Assembly: GCF_047663525.1 (NCBI RefSeq)
Contig: NC_092611.1
Coordinates: 6,175,001-6,239,000 of the forward strand
DNA length: 64,000 nt
Source of the DNA: Anas platyrhynchos
Taxonomy: Eukaryota; Chordata; Aves; Anseriformes; Anatidae
Direction: 5' to 3'
A program made the position numbers and the translations under genes. Every line of letters starts with the position of its first letter. Positions within the stretch are counted from its first letter, which is position 1. The notes under the pieces were generated by a model. It was not told the origin of the DNA and did not search any database. It saw nothing but the letters and a program-made list of their open reading frames with translations. Positions 38,751 through 49,879 of this stretch are shown one piece after another.

Positions 38751-38961
38751 CAGCGTTTCTCAACCTGTGGCCTGGGGACCGTGAGTAGCACGTAAGAGAT
38801 GAAATTGGAAATGGTTGAGAAGTTTAGTTTGCAATAACCCCGTTACATAAATTAACAAACATTTGGAGCGCGGCCACTCTTTGGCTTGGTGGCAGTGGAA
38901 ACCCCGCCGTGGTGGCAGAGCACAAGGTGGTCCTTTGGCTGTAAAAGGTTGAGAAATGCTG
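38751..38961. mobile_element. Short non-autonomous hAT-like DNA transposon (MITE)
   Basis: The two ends form a terminal inverted repeat. The left end CAGCGTTTCTCAACCT (38751-38766) and the reverse complement of the right end (38946-38961) match at 15 of 16 positions. The sequence CAG-TTTCTCAACCT is the familiar end of hAT/Charlie-type elements in amniotes. Total length is 211 bases with no coding capacity. The 8-base flanks do not match, so any target-site duplication has decayed. The copy sits in the presumed 3' UTR of the I-kappa-B gene. Confidence 0.75.
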
Positions 38962-40111
38962 CTCCAAGGCACGCTCACCCTGTGCCTCCGTTAGGTCCTG
39001 TACGGAGGTACCGGGTGAAATGCTGAAGCCTTTGTGATGTGCAATTACCTCGGTTGCTCCTGCTAGCCTGGGAATCCTGAACCTGAGGGAGGGAAAGGAC
39101 TGGATGGAGGAGGTCAAGCTAGCCCGGGGAGCTTTCCACGGCATGGCACGGCCGTATTCCTCCTGAAGAGCAGGCGTCTGAGCTCAAGGCCTCCAGGGGA
39201 GGGTTCCTGCAAGCTGCTGCCATCCCGTTTCTCAGCACTTTGGAAGAAAGCTGAATCAGCTGCCACTGCTCCTCGCCCCACCCCGAGAAAGGAAAGCAGA
39301 CGCCTGAAGTATGAGTGCCTGGGGCAGGTTCTGAGCAGGGCAGGTCCGTGTGGCTCCAGAGAGGTTCCTGGGGATGGGATGCCTCTGAGAGTCTGATCCG
39401 ACCCCAGCATGGCAAAGAATGATGTGAGAGCACCTCAGGGCAAGAAGCTCAGCTCTCCCCGGAGATAAAGCCTGTGCTGGAGACGGAGCCTTCCCTGGGG
39501 TATGCAGCAGCTTCTGGGGGGACAGGGCAGAAAACCTTTAAGGCACGTGGGGCTGCCCAGAGGGCCAGAGGGCAACGTGGCCAGTGCTGTCCTGTTCCCA
39601 CTCCTGCCTAAGGGGGCATGTTAGTGAACTCTTATTCTTTCTGTGAAATGATTTGTAAATTGCTGTGCAATCAGCTGGCAGCGGTGTCTCTGCCAGGTCA
39701 GCAGGAGTGGAGGTAAATGCCTCCAGGGAGGGAAAGCTGTGTTTTGGTAACCCTTGCACGGAGGGTGCCTCATCTCCAGTGCACGTTCTGAATTTTGCTG
39801 CTTTCTTAGTCTTGCACAAGTTATTTTTTTTCTAACAGGGCTGAACAATGAGGCGAAGGGCAAATCTCTCAAATCACTGCAGTGATTTCCTTGATCTGGC
39901 TAACTCAAAGAGACGAGGGTTGTAAGGTCTTGTGGGTCACGCAAACCCGGTCTGTTCAAACAACTGCTTGAACAAAAGCTCTTAAGAAAGGCAGGTATCC
40001 TGATTAGAGATCTTCTGACTTCCCCAGCCCTCCTCCTTGCTGTTTTGCTACTGCTTCTCACTACATCACGTCGACGAACCTGCCAACATCCTCTGACAAA
40101 AGAGCAGGCAT

Positions 40112-40139
40112 ATTTGCATGTGTTTGCATAAATTTGCAT
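40112..40139 (+). promoter_or_regulatory. Triple octamer cluster with 10-bp spacing
   Basis: TTTGCAT occurs at 40113-40119, 40123-40129 and 40133-40139. The outer two are perfect octamers (ATTTGCAT at 40112-40119 and 40132-40139) and the middle one is GTTTGCAT. The exact 10-base period places all three on one face of the helix. The array lies in the distal 3' UTR or flank of the I-kappa-B gene, between POU2AF1 and POU2AF3. A POU-factor platform is inferred; no binding is shown. Confidence 0.5.
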
Positions 40140-40249
40140 GCATCTGGGCACAGGCCATCCAAAGCATGTGCTTTCTTACATTGAAGGGATGCTGTAACAA
40201 GCCCCAAATCGAGTGAGAGCTGTGTTGGTGATTGTCCAGACAAATGGCC

Positions 40250-40396
40250 AATAAATTATCTCTTTCTTGATCTCGCTAGCAATGAAACTGTAAAACCGTG
40301 ACGGGCACTTGGCAAGTGAGGCACCCAGGAAGATGTAAAAAGCTTGTTGCCATCTAGAATTGCCTGGGAGGTGACCTGTTGTAGCAAGAAAATAAA
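40250..40396 (+). terminator. Candidate poly(A) signals for the I-kappa-B gene
   Basis: AATAAA is present at 40250-40255 and again at 40391-40396, the latter followed by T-rich sequence near 40430. Either would give a 3' UTR of roughly 1.6-1.8 kb that includes the hAT-like element and the octamer cluster. Which is used cannot be told from sequence. Confidence 0.45.
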
Positions 40397-40399
40397 TAC

Positions 40400-43300
40400 A
40401 CGAGCTGTTTTCTACACGGTCTTACGTCTTTATTGTCTCACCTGCCTGCCGTTGGGTGTTTAATGCATCAGGGGCTGTGTGAGCACCACCTGCAGAACAT
40501 CAGGGAAATATCGGTGTGGGGAGGGAGGGAGGGAGGTGGCCTCTCCCAAAGCAGCAGCCTGGCAGGCTGTGTCCCTTGGAGGTGGTAGCTGAGATTTGCA
40601 GAGGGAAGAGCTCTCGACTGCCGCAGGAAGGGTTTGGTGTCTCTGCAGCCATCCCCGTGTTCAGCTTCCCAAAGCTGGTGCACCAAGACCTGCTCTGAAG
40701 CCGCTCCCCATCACCAGGCCGTTCCTATTATCTTGGGACTGGGTCCACAAACCTTCCCCTTCCCTGCCCAGCCAGCCCCTTCCTGGCCTGGGCATCAAGA
40801 AAATCCATTTGGGGGCTCAGAAGTGGCCCCCGTGTTAATTCAGTGCTGGGGTGATTTGAGTAGGATCTTTGTATTTCAATTTTTTTGTGACTGCATAAGG
40901 GGAATGTACCTTGTACGGGTTTAGCAGCAGCACTGGCGGCGCGACACCCCTTTATTTCCACAGTTTATCTCTTCCTACCTGTGGCTTTGGGTAAGCTGCT
41001 CATAACAAAGGCTGCTTATCGCTGAACAAACGCGCTCAAGTGGCACCATGGAAAAGTCAGCAGTGGTTGGCAAGGAAAACTTTGTGATCAAATATTCTGT
41101 GTAACTGGTGAAGGACCTGAAAATAATTTTTTATATTTTTTTTTTTCTCTGTAAGTGCAGCTTGCTTCTGGAGTGATTCCTGGCTTCTCTAAGAATGGGG
41201 TGGTCCTAGATTATGTGTGAGTGCACATTTATGTAGGCTGGCAGACGTTCACCTGGCAGGGCCTGATGAAAGGGCAGCGTATTGGTAGTGTGATGCCAGT
41301 TCTGTTAGAGATATGGCACGAGCTATTATCACCTAATCTTTTTTTTTTTTTTTTTTTTTGGGGGGGGGAATGGGTAGAGGGGAGGAAAAGAGGGGAAAGA
41401 ATACGTCCCTCATAGCCAGAAAATCCACAATCAGCCTTTGAATAGCCCTCCTCTGTTGTTTTCTTGCTTTCTGTTTGTAGTCAGTCCAGGAATTCTTGTG
41501 TCAACAGTGAGCAAGCTGTAACTCGCGCTGCACGTGTCACCTGGGGCTGTTGACACAAAGCCGGGGAACAGCGTCTAAAACCGTGTTTGTTAGCAGTCCC
41601 GGGCATGGGAGGTTGCAAAACAGCTGGAGAAGGAGCAGCAGAGAAATGGGAAGCGGCTGCGAGGGATGGGGGACAGTGACACGAGCTGTTGAAGTCCCAG
41701 GTGCGTGAAGACACTGATGGAAATCTCCCCGTCGCGTCGGGGCAGCTGGAAATTCGGAGCAGCTGGTCCCGTGCGGCACGAGGCCAGGGATTGTTCGGCC
41801 TCTGTTATCTCTCCAAGCACACAGGCTCCCGGCACAGACCTCAGCCACCTGCTGCCACAGACGCGTGGCAGCCCAGAGGCGAGCCTGGCTCGGTCTTTCT
41901 GGAGGCAGCTTCCTCGTCGGGAGGCTGCTTTTTTTTTTTGCCTGGTTCTGGCCACATCTAAAGAGCCAGGGGTAAGAAGCAGGGTGCCAGGGGGTTGTAG
42001 CCCTGCCGGTCCCAAGTGGTTGAGCCTAAAGAGCGGTCGCAGGCTCGGTGACACAGCCAGAGGCTTTGCCCTGAGTGCTCCTCCGGGGAGATGCACGGAA
42101 ACCGCTGCTGGCTGTGCACATCTCGGCCACCACCCGCTGATAAACGTGCGGCTGCTGATAAGGTATCAGGCTCAGATATCTGCCTCGCGTGCAGGTGAGG
42201 GAGATGATGTCGGGCTGCAGCTCAGCTGACGTCCCTGATGGTGTTTTTTTGGCAGATTGGGATGCTGCTGGCCTTGTTGTGAGCTCTTAATGTAGGGTCT
42301 CTCCCCGTTTGGTGCTCGCCCATTTCCACAGGAGCCCCTCCTGCCCGTCCCGCTGAGCTCCAGCTACCGCTGCCAGCCCACGGGCAGGATGTGGTCACAC
42401 CATTTCCAGCAGCCTCAGATATCTTGCCTCAGCCTTATCCTCTTGGGGCTGTTTGATGCTGGGGATAACTTTGGTGTGCAGCTAAACCCGTGCCCACCCC
42501 ATGAGAGCATTGGGCAGGAGCAGGAGCGAGCTGTGGAGCCAGCTGGGCGGGCACCGGGAGATCCTCCAGGCTCCTGAGACCACCCTTAGGGGCTGGAGCA
42601 TCTGAAACACAGCTAAAATAACACTGCCAGAGTCTGCACAGGGGTAATCACACCTCTAACTGCAGCGAAGATGCAGCTGCGAGCTCCTATTTATAAGCTT
42701 TCTGCGACCAAACGTGTTGAACGCTTGGGCCGGCGCTGAGCTGGGTAAAAACGGGGGAGAGGGGAAGTCAAAGTGAAATGCTTTGTGACAAAGTATTTTA
42801 AAGCAAACTTTGGGGAAAAAAAAAAAAAAAAAAAAAAGAAAAAAGTAAAAAGAAAAAAGCTGTTGTCTTACACAAGGCAAGGGACCTGGATGCTGGGAAG
42901 GTTCAGCTGGGTCCACGTAACGGCTCTGCCATGGCAAAACTGACCCCCCCTGCCAGAGACCTGTTTTCTGAGGAAGGGTGGGGGACAAGGCTGGATTACC
43001 TGGCATCAGCTGAATATTTTAAAAGTTCCATTAAGAGCTGTTGCTCTGCTCTTAGTTCCTCATAGATTTCACAGAGTGAGGAAGTGCTGGGGGATGGGTT
43101 TTTGGTCAAACAGGGGGAAACTTCCCTATTTGTGCATGCTTCATCCCCAGCCACTTGGGTGACATCAGCTCGGGGGGAAGAAAGCCTTCCAATTCCCTGT
43201 GGGTATGTCTGGAGGGGAAGATGAGCACACAGCTAGCTAAGCAGGGTCTTTGCCTTCACAAATGTGACTGCTTTTTATTTTCGTCTGGATTTAATGTGGA

Positions 43301-43870
43301 AGAATGCTTCTTTCTTTCCAGCCTGGGTGCTGAGCTGAGAAACCACCAATCTGCCTAAATGGTGTTGAAAGGGTGTGAGAGAAAGAGCCTTGGTAAGGTC
43401 TGGGGTTATGCAGGAAAACAGGGAACCCTCAGATGCGGTAACTTCCCCTTTATACACTTTAAAATAAATCATCTGGCTCCTGTTCAGCTGGTTATGCTGA
43501 AAGGAGAAGACCTGCTATCCCCAAAACTCTGCCTTCCTGGTGCTGAGCAGCAGCTGAAGGTACCGGGTGCTCAATTCCACCCCAGTGTGGACCTGAAGGG
43601 CTTTTCCCACACACAGCCCATGTGCTGAGCCCAAAGTTTGCCTGGAAAACCTCAATTTTCCAGCTTTGCAAGAACTACCCAAGAATTATCGCAGCAGTTA
43701 AGGGAAATCTCAGAGCTCTTCATGGGCAGCGGGCTGGGTGCTGCTGGGCAGGGGCAGCAGGACTTCAGTGACCTCAAGTCAAACCCTCACCTTTGTGAGG
43801 ACAGGGCCGGGATCCTCGTCATTAGCAGAAGAAAAAAGGACGTAACGAGTGGGATTCAGTGTGAGTACCA
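40400..43870. other. Intergenic stretch between convergent genes
   Basis: No coding exon supported. The I-kappa-B gene (plus) and POU2AF3 (minus) converge on this interval. It contains T21 followed by G9 at 41339-41368 and A22 at 42816-42837. The open frames of about 170 codons at 41.6-42.2 kb on both strands overlap each other in GC-rich DNA and lack any family resemblance. Confidence 0.65.
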
Positions 43871-43875
43871 AATGA

Positions 43876-43881
43876 TTTATT
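43876..43881 (-). terminator. POU2AF3: Candidate poly(A) signal of POU2AF3
   Basis: AATAAA on the minus strand, about 270 bases past the POU2AF3 stop codon. It is the first canonical signal downstream of the gene. Confidence 0.5.
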
Positions 43882-44146
43882 TGTACTAAACGAGCTGGCT
43901 TAATGACACGTGTTTGGCAAGGCAGCTTGGGATCTCCTAAAAACAAAACAAGGGAAACAAGATAAAAAAAAAATAAAAATTGTGCCTGCCCATGGAAGAC
44001 AGGAGGACTAATGTAGTGGCAACATCGTGTGGAAGATGTGTGAGTAGTGACGGGTGGGTTGGACCATGCGAGGCCCTGCAGCTTCGCAGAGTTCGTGGGC
44101 AATTCGTCTGCTTGGGGCAGGGCAGAAGCGCGAGGCCCCGTTCCCA

Positions 44147-47100
44147 TTAGCTGTAGCAGACGTCCCAGCTCCTGTCCCGTCGGAAGAAGTCATCGGGCAC
44201 GGGCGGGAGGCAGTCCAGGCAGTCCGTGCTGGGGCAGGAGAAGATCTGTGGGCCCCTGGTGTCGGCGTGCTGGGGGCCGCAGGCTGTGCAGCAGCAGGCA
44301 GGGGCGGCGTACGGGGACGGGGGGTGGCAGGGCCACTCCTCTGCCGGGTAGCCGTGGGTCGGGGTGTCCAGAGCAGAGGGTGGGCTGTGGGTCAGCGGGG
44401 TGAAAGGAGGCAGCTGAGGAGGAGAGCAGCTGGAGGGGAGAGGGCTGGGCAGGTCAGCCAAGCTCGGGGGTCCGGCAGCCTGCAGGGGGAGAGGGGAGAG
44501 AAAGGGGAAAGAAAAAAAAAAAGAACAGGGCGGTTTAGGGTGTGATCTGGGGAGCCTGCGGGCACCAGGGGAACGGCCAGGACCTCTGCACTGCTGCCCT
44601 GCCCTTACTAACAGTAACCGGGCTGCTCCTTGCAGGACATCTGTAGGATCTGGAGAGGGGACATCCCCTTTTCTGCAGCCTCTTTAGGCTTTAGTGCCCT
44701 CCCCGTCCTCTGCTCCAAGGAGAAACCAGGCAGAGGACCACGCCAGCAGCCTAGGTTGCTGTGGCTGCACCCCATGCCCCTGAAGCACTTTGCAAATCTT
44801 TTAGGATGGGACTCCCGGCCCCAGCCTCCCTCGGAGCACACCGGCACGCCGTGCTTACCAGGCCCTGGTTGAAGCAGAGCGGGACAGGCTGGAAGGAGTC
44901 CGAGATGTAGTGCGAGGGCGTCTGGAGAGCGCCGAGGGCTGGCTCTAAGGTTGCCTCTGTCTGAAGGCAGGAGTCCACCAGCTGCTCCAGGTAGCTCGGG
45001 CTTTCCTCGCAGGAGGGGCAGTTGGAAAACTGCCAGGATGGGCAGCAGTTGGGAGCAGAGGAGATGGGTTCTGCATCGAAAGGCACTAGGAGGGAAGGTA
45101 AAACAAGTGGGTGCAGGTTATTCGGTGCCTGTCCGCACAAAGATTTCAGGACTCTCCCATGTTCAGTGGCCCTTTGGATTTAGATACAGGTGAGATACGG
45201 CTGCATCTTCTAGGGGAGCTGACACCAGGAGGAAGAGGTTCAAAAACATGAAGAACGGGGTAACAGACGAGTGATTTACCCTTTTAGCCTCCACCGAAGC
45301 AAACAGAGAGGAGAGAAACCCCCGGGCAGGCAGGATGGAGCAAGCTGGCGATAACGCGGCTTTGCGCCCAGGGGCAAGAGCACGAGTTGAGCAGAAGTGG
45401 CTTTGGAATGATTACCTACTGGTGCTGTGCTCAAATCTGGGTCAAAGCAAAGCCCTGAGCACATGGAGGGGCGAGGTCTGGAGGCAGCGGGGCCGCACAC
45501 AGGTAGAGTCGCTCAGCTGTGTGCAGGCTCAGGGTGGGAGCGTTTAGCGGGATGGGGGGGATGAACAAGAGGCACCCAAAACACGTAAACAGATGGCGAT
45601 TTACCAGCCTGGAAGAGCTTTAGCATGGCTCATGTTTCTGTATTAACATAAGCAAATTGATTCCCAACTATTGATGATTTAATCATTTCCTTGTCCACAC
45701 AATGTATATATTCACACCTGCCAAAGCCTTCAGGTCTCTTTGCTTTGGCCACAAAACGATCGACGGCTCTGAAAGCCCAACGGGCTGTTCCCCCAGCCCT
45801 TCCCCCTTTGCCTGGATGTTCACCTACACGAGGAAGGAGCTCTTTGTGTCGCTGAAAACCTGACACTCCTCTGGCTCCTGCCAAGGCTGCCAGGAGAGCA
45901 AGAAGAGCCCCAATGCTGCTGGGGCTCAGCACGGTGCCCCATGGCGTGCCGGCCCCCCGGGAGAGCAGCGCTGCTCCCTCGGGGATGAGCATCCCTCCTG
46001 GAAGGGGCTCTCCCTTCGTGCTGTGGGAAAAATAAACTGCATAAACGAGAGCATTTCAGCGTGCTGGTGTAGAGGGTGATGTGTACCCTGCCGGCCTCTC
46101 GGCATCCTCATCTGCATTTCCCGGGCTCCGTTCAGGTGCTGATTGGCTGCACTGCTGGTTATCTGGCACTGCCTGCCCGCACCGAGGGCTGGAAGGTCTC
46201 TGGGCTGTGGGAATAGTTGGGAAGGGCCGTGCGGATGGGTTTTGTACCAACCTGGGTGAGGAGGAGACACAGACTCCGAGAACTGGATGCTGCTGCTGCC
46301 CCACGAGACCTGGCCAAAGAGAAGCGAAGAGGAGGGTTTGTAGATGCTGCGACACAGAGGCATTTTCCTGCGTGCTGAGGTAAGTCAGGGTTTCGCTTCA
46401 AACTATTTATGTAAACCTTCATTACCTCGTGGCTGTGGCAGAGCAAACCTCCCTAGTGTTGACAGAGCAACACCATTTCCCCTGAGCCTATGTAGATAAC
46501 GGTGCTGGAGGAGCCCAGCACCAACCTGGTGCAAAGGAGAAACCCCAAAGAACTTGGAGGGATAAATATGCTTCAGAGCGAGCCACTGAAGCAAGAGTGG
46601 TCTTGAAACGTGACCACAGGCGACTGCAGGTAGCCCCAGGGCTGGGCTGGCTCGTGGTGGTGGTGCCGATGCCATCGGGGATCCAGCTCTGGCATCACTC
46701 CCCACTGCCACAGCTCCGTGCCCCCATGGAAACAAACGGGCTCATTTTTGGACGGATATGGGAATCCGAAGGTGAGAGGCCAGCATCTGTCCTAGGAGCC
46801 TGACCTGCCGGAGGGGAGAGAGCCACCCAGAAGCACCAGGAGTGTCAATGCTTGCTTGGGATCAGAATCTACTCTGCAAATGTAAATCCTTCCCCCTCCC
46901 CCCCCTTGTTTTAATTCACACAGATTTCCACTTCATTTCCTGTATTCAAAATGCTCCCCGGCTGATGGCTCATTTCCCTGCTAACAGCTTCCTATCCCCA
47001 GGTTGAATTCATTAAGCAGTGGCTGCTCTGGGCTCTGACAGTGCCTGCAGGGCTCCTCCTGCTCGCCGTGGCTGCGGACCTGCACCACGGCAGAACTTTT

Positions 47101-49688
47101 CGGGTCCAGCTCCCCACAGGCAGCAGCTGATCCCCCCCCCAGGACAACGTGGACCTTTTTCAGGCCACAAAAGGAGCCTCCTGCACTGCCACCTTCTCAG
47201 TCTTCCCTTTGTGGGCGAGACAAGCGTTACATCAACCTGCAGTGGGAAGCACAAACCAGATCCAGGCAGCCCCGTGGCTGCTGGTGGGGAGGAGGGAGCA
47301 TTTCCAGAGCCCAGCAGCTCTGTGCTCGGATCACCCCAGCCTCTCCGTCCAGCCCGCAGGCTGATCAGCTTTTTGTGCAATCAGCTGCCACCAGGCACAG
47401 GAGGTGGGAGATGAAATCTGAAAACCATCCAAAGCGGCGGTGTCGCGAACCAGGAAGAAGTAATGATTTACCAACCTTTTTTATGCAAATCCCCAGCGTG
47501 GCTGGAGCTGGAGGGCTCTTACAAAGACTGGATGGTTTTGCCTGCATTGTGCGCCTGGGATCCGATCTCCTTCCCCTCCCAGAAGGGGCTCGGAGCTGCC
47601 CAGGTGGTGCTGGACAATGCTGGAGACCCGAATTTGGCCAAGCACTGGGATGTGCCCCTCGTCCTGCACTAAGGAGTCCTCATGGAGTAGAATGGAGCCC
47701 TCCTTAAGGGCTCTTTGCCCGTGCCTGGTTTTCTTCCTTTTTGCCGGCTAAAATTTGGAACAATTGCTAAGTCCCAATTTTTTGGCCCGTCTCCATCACT
47801 TTTTGCTGCTTTTGCAGGGCAGAAATTTGCTCTGGGTGCTCCTCAGAGCTGCACGGCGAGGGCTGAAGGTGTCTGAGAGGCACATCCTCCACCTGGTGCA
47901 GCACAGTGCTTGCTTCAGCCCAGCCACGCCACGTTTTAAACAGGGCTCATCCAGCAGGGACACTGGATTTGCTGGGAGAAGCACAAGTGGGACTGGCTTG
48001 GCCAAAAAATAAAAGGTGAAAGGGGAAGAGACAGCAGATATCAGAAGTTTTTCACTTACTGTCGCACTGCTGGCCGCCTGTCGCGCCCTCCTCTGCTGCA
48101 GTAACTCCTTGACTGTTATCTTTACTCGCACGCCTTGGTACACCTTGGGCTTTCCTGGAAGAATTCATGGAAAAAAACACTTAATGGGGTGGGAGACTTG
48201 CACAGCACAGGGCACATCCAGCGAATTTTCAGACACGCTCTAGGTGGAACCAACTTAGGACTGACAGGTATCGGTCTCTGGACGTTACCTGTAAGCAGAG
48301 TTCCCAGCCCTCTCTCACACCTGCTATTCAGGCTCGTGACAAGCAGACATTTATGAAAAAGTTGGTGTTGGATTATATGTATTAATTATACGTGTTCTGT
48401 TCTTCAGTATCTCTTTTCTTTTTCCCCCCCTCCAGGTGTCCTAATACCCAGCTCCATCTGGCGCTACTGTTGAATCCATTTAAATTCCTGTCATATTTGC
48501 CGCTCTTAGGACCTGAAAATAGATGTGGGAACCACTTCATCTGGCAGATGAAGAGCAGGAATAAAACAATGCAAATATGTGGGTGGTTATTCAGAGGGCT
48601 AAATAAAACACAAATAAAATGACTGCTTTCATGAATCGCTTTCTGCAAAGCCGAGATTATCTCTTTATCTTGCTCATTCTGTACGACTCCCATTTATTTC
48701 AAAAACAACAACCAAAAAAAAAAGCATTTAGGATGTCTTCAATCCAGCCAAAAGCAACAAAACCATCAGCCACTATACCTATCACCACGAGGGATTTTTA
48801 GTACAGGAAACAGCAAAGAATTTATCTAGTCTGAAAAATCACTTTCACTCGCCGCACTCATGCCGAAATACTCAAAGCCTCTGGCAGTTCGGTTTCCGTC
48901 CCGACTTTTCTGCCGGTATTTTCACGCAGTGGCAGACCCTACAAACAGCGGGGTGGCTGCTGGCGGGTTCCCTGCCCTATTGCGAGAAGATGGGGCTGGG
49001 GGGCTGCGGGGCTGGGGGCTGGGGGGCTGTAGGGCTGGGGGATGAGAGCTGGGGGCTGTGGGGTTGGGGAGCTGAAGGATTTGGGAGCTGAAGGGTTTGG
49101 GAGCTGAAGGGTTGGGGTCTGGGGTCTGTGGGGCTTTAGGGCTGGGGGTTTCGGAGCTGGGGGGCTGCTCCGCACCTCCCCTATGCTGCCTGCCCCCAGG
49201 GAGGTGCTGAGGGTTCCCCAGAGGATTTTGCCCTGCTGAACTGGGCTGAAAAAAAACCCTTTTAGCACGCCCTAAGGCCGGGGAAGGCTGGGGGGCGCCC
49301 AGCCCCTCCTTCAACCTGCCCCAAACCCCCCCGGGGGGCGGCGGGGGCCGGGGGCTCGGCGCTGCTCAGCCCCGCCGAGGGGCCGGGGGCTGGCGGCAGA
49401 GCCCCCCCTGCTGGGGGCCGGGGCTGGGACAGGACAGGGCCGGGGGATGGGGGGCGAGACCGCGACCCCAGAGCCTCCCCCCTCCCCGTGTGCCCGTGCC
49501 CTCCGCGGAGCCTTCGCTGCCTCCTTCCTCCTCCTCCTCCTCCTCCTCCTCCTCCTCTCCTCCTCCTCCCCGCCCTCGCCGCTTCCTCCCCGCCCGGGCG
49601 CCGAGCTTTGGCCTCGCAAGGCGAAATGACCCCGCGGAGCCCCAAAAAAAGGGGCCACCGGGGGGGCCCCCCGGCTCTTACCGGACAT
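44147..49688 (-). CDS. POU2AF3: POU2AF3 (COLCA2 / OCA-T2), POU class 2 associating factor 3; five coding exons
   Basis: Coactivator of the tuft-cell POU factor POU2F3. Coding exons on the minus strand are 49688-49682, 48154-48060, 46309-46252, 45085-44859 and 44479-44147, phases 1-0-1-0, total 239 aa. Exon 1 encodes only MSG before a GTAAGA donor. Exon 2 supplies the OCA peptide VYQGVRVKITVKELLQQRRA (residues 7-26), identical in its core to the human protein. Exon 3 (VSWGSSSIQFSESV) corresponds to the human GGSSVHLSDPV segment, and exon 4 (AEPISSAPN, SDSF, CFNQGL) matches EPEPISSTPN and CFNQSL. The C terminus, STDCLDCLPP followed by RDRSWDVCYS, matches human STDCVDF and NCDICYS. The gene is convergent with POU2AF1/I-kappa-B and in tandem downstream of POU2AF2, the relative order of human 11q23. 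Identity is firm; exon 3 is the least certain boundary. Confidence 0.95.
47483..47490 (+). promoter_or_regulatory. Perfect octamer in POU2AF3 intron 2
   Basis: ATGCAAAT, exact match, between exons 2 and 3 of POU2AF3. Inferred POU-factor site. Confidence 0.35.
48569..48576 (+). promoter_or_regulatory. Perfect octamer in POU2AF3 intron 1
   Basis: ATGCAAAT, exact match, 1.1 kb inside the gene from the start codon, in a locally AT-rich stretch. Inferred POU-factor site. Confidence 0.35.
48985..49175. repeat. G-rich minisatellite-like tract
   Basis: Dozens of GGGGCTG-type units run along the plus strand. They include three close copies of a 16-base unit (GAGCTGAAGGGTTTGG and variants) near 49067-49115. 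The tract lies in POU2AF3 intron 1, so the transcript carries the C-rich strand. Repeated G runs could fold into quadruplexes on the plus strand. Confidence 0.7.
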
Positions 49689-49871
49689 GGCGAGAGGTGG
49701 TGGAGGGGGCACCCCCCGGGAGACCCCCGGCGGCGGCGGCCCAGACCCCAACCCCGGCCCCGCAGCGGGGCCAGGGGGCTGCGGGCGGCGGGCTCGGGGT
49801 TGGGGGGCGCAGGACCCCGCTGGCCCCGCGGCGATGGCAGGCGGTGGCCGGGCCAATATTATGGTTTTATA
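49300..49871 (-). promoter_or_regulatory. POU2AF3: POU2AF3 promoter, CpG-rich, with TATA box
   Basis: The region around the POU2AF3 start codon is very GC- and CpG-rich. It contains a (CCT)n run near 49525-49560. On the minus strand a TATAAAA lies at 49871-49865, about 180 bases before the ATG. That suggests initiation near 49.84 kb and a 5' UTR of about 150 bases. The combination of TATA box and CpG island is seen directly; its use is inferred. Confidence 0.55.
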
Positions 49872-49879
49872 CCCCCGGG

